8,788 nucleotides of DNA from the NCBI GenBank assembly GCA_964546145.1, contig CAZJIU010000087.1:1-8788 (forward strand), written 5' to 3'. Under the pieces are notes generated by a model, which saw only the letters and a program-made list of their open reading frames with translations, ran no database searches and was not told the DNA's origin. Positions 8,046-8,788 of this stretch are shown in pieces. This DNA comes from CAZAKO01 sp964546145 (GTDB lineage Bacteria > Fidelibacterota > UBA2242). Both the position numbers and the translations under genes were made by a program. Each line of letters opens with the position of its first letter. The first letter of the stretch is position 1.

Positions 8046-8364
8046 AATAAAAACCTGGCTGATAGATATTATTCAAGCTATTGATGAGATTAATCGTTTT
8101 CTTCCCGAAAAAAAGAACTTTCATGAATTTCAAAACGATTTGAAAACCCAACGTGCAATTGAGAGGAACGTTGAAATAATTGGAGAAGCCTTAAACAGAA
8201 TCTTAAAACTCAAGCCCGAATACCCAATAGCAAACGCCAGAAAAATAGTAGATACAAGAAACAGAATAATCCACGGTTATGATAGTGTATCGTCAGAGAT
8301 AATTTGGGGAATAGCAATTAGAGATTTACCAAAATTAGAAAAAGAAATCAGAGAGCTTATCTAA
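8035..8364 (+). CDS. hepT: HEPN-domain RNase toxin, HepT-like (DUF86)
   Basis: A 109-residue all-helical protein of the HepT/DUF86 family. The catalytic Rx4HxY motif is intact: R75, H80 and Y82 in RNRIIHGYD (bases 8257-8280). In characterised systems R and H form the ribonuclease site and the Tyr is the residue AMPylated by MntA. The family's ERNVEIIGEAL helix is present at residues 43-53. ATG 8035 is chosen over the in-frame TTG at 8011 because the protein then begins at the usual position (MENEIKTWL) and overlaps the antitoxin gene by only 11 bases. The pair is very likely one two-gene operon; no clear hairpin follows the stop. Intact motifs suggest an active toxin, so a functional antitoxin is expected. 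Confidence 0.9.
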   Translation: MENEIKTWLIDIIQAIDEINRFLPEKKNFHEFQNDLKTQRAIERNVEIIGEALNRILKLKPEYPIANARKIVDTRNRIIHGYDSVSSEIIWGIAIRDLPKLEKEIRELI

Positions 8365-8405
8365 CCATAATAAACGTTAATCTATCACAATCCATTCCAA
8401 TTATT
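8365..8405. other. Convergent intergenic spacer
   Basis: These 41 AT-rich bases separate the HEPN stop codon from the convergent PhoU stop codon. I see no convincing hairpin with a T-run, promoter or repeat here. Confidence 0.6.
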
Positions 8406-8788
8406 TCATTCCCCTTTATGATGCTTGATGACCCGTCCCTGCACCATGAAAATAATATCTTCGCAGAGATTGGTCGAAAGATCGGCAGCCCGCTCCAGCT
8501 TGCGGCTGATGTCCATTAGTCGTAGCGCAACGGGTACAGTCGTGGGTAATTCACTCATGGATTGAGTCAGATCGGCAAGGATTTTATCCCGCAGATCATC
8601 AACAATATCATCGCGGAAACAAATGTTTTGAGCCGAGTCGGCGTCCTCATTGATAAAAGCATCAATGCTGTCTCGCAGCATACTGAGCGCCTCCTGTGCC
8701 AGTCGGTTCATGGTCGGAATCGGCTTGAAGGTCGGTTGCTCAATCAAGAAAAGCCCATTTTTACAGATCCGGACTGCTCCATCGCCCA
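8406..8788 (-). CDS. phoU: Phosphate signalling protein PhoU, C-terminal half (5' partial)
   Basis: The frame runs open off the right edge and 126 residues are visible, about half of a usual PhoU (around 220-240 residues). The upstream residues GDGAVRICKNGLFLIEQ match the junction between the two three-helix bundles, so the in-frame TTG at 8745-8747 is internal and not a start. The C-terminal bundle carries the family's acidic metal-binding motifs: DDIVD (bases 8598-8612) and ERAAD (8481-8495, ExxxD), followed by STNLCEDIIFMVQG. PhoU works in the cytoplasm with the PstSCAB phosphate transporter and the PhoR/PhoB sensor pair to repress phosphate uptake genes when phosphate is plentiful. The partner pst genes would lie beyond the right edge, if they are linked. 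Confidence 0.9.
   Translation of the reverse strand, partial: GDGAVRICKNGLFLIEQPTFKPIPTMNRLAQEALSMLRDSIDAFINEDADSAQNICFRDDIVDDLRDKILADLTQSMSELPTTVPVALRLMDISRKLERAADLSTNLCEDIIFMVQGRVIKHHKGE

Noticed and set aside
8745..8747. TTG as start of a short 113-residue protein on the minus strand
   Set aside because: The open frame continues to the window edge with PhoU-like residues upstream; the codon is internal to phoU.
3902..8788. Functional link between CotH kinases and PhoU through phosphate
   Set aside because: PhoU is separated from the CotH-like gene by the oppositely oriented toxin-antitoxin pair, and proximity alone does not support a shared pathway.

Overview
The window looks like part of a draft or metagenome-assembled bacterial scaffold; a run of exactly 100 Ns marks a scaffolding gap. 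Two long exported proteins end in a YPNPFN-type C-terminal sorting and beta-sandwich domain (Por secretion tail / FlgD-Ig-like). Together with lamin-tail, chitobiase-C and CotH kinase domains, this points to the FCB group and relatives (Calditrichota, KSB1, Marinimicrobia, Ignavibacteria or Latescibacteria-type lineages). No marker gene here fixes the phylum.

Layout from left to right. Bases 1-3834 (+) are the 3' part of a giant multidomain secreted protein whose start lies off the left edge: lamin-tail end, chitobiase-C-like domain, CotH kinase-like domain, InlB-type repeat, jelly-roll-like module, N gap, right-handed beta-helix, second lamin-tail domain and sorting tail. A small hairpin followed by a T-run (3868-3891) closes it. 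Bases 3902-7540 (-) are a complete convergent gene for a second secreted CotH-like protein: signal peptide, CBM6, Ig-like, chitobiase-C, CotH, chitobiase-C, lamin tail, sorting tail. It appears to begin at a TTG codon.

Bases 7541-7742 are a divergent intergenic region with an AT-only palindrome and a short GGAGGAA-type tandem repeat. A compact AT-rich MNT/HEPN toxin-antitoxin pair follows (7743-8364, +) with textbook motifs: GSx10DxD in the nucleotidyltransferase and Rx4HxY in the HEPN protein. The two genes overlap by 11 bp. The right edge (8406-8788, -) holds the C-terminal half of PhoU, cut by the window end.

The two CotH-type proteins probably act at or outside the cell surface, as possible secreted-protein kinases carrying carbohydrate-binding and adhesive modules. 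The MNT/HEPN pair acts inside the cell as an RNase toxin and an AMP-transferring antitoxin, and looks like a mobile insertion between unrelated chromosomal genes. PhoU belongs to phosphate sensing and has no evident link to the others. The most interesting points are the pair of differently built CotH kinases with different putative metal-binding motifs, and evidence that the assembly gap hides more sequence than its 100 Ns suggest.
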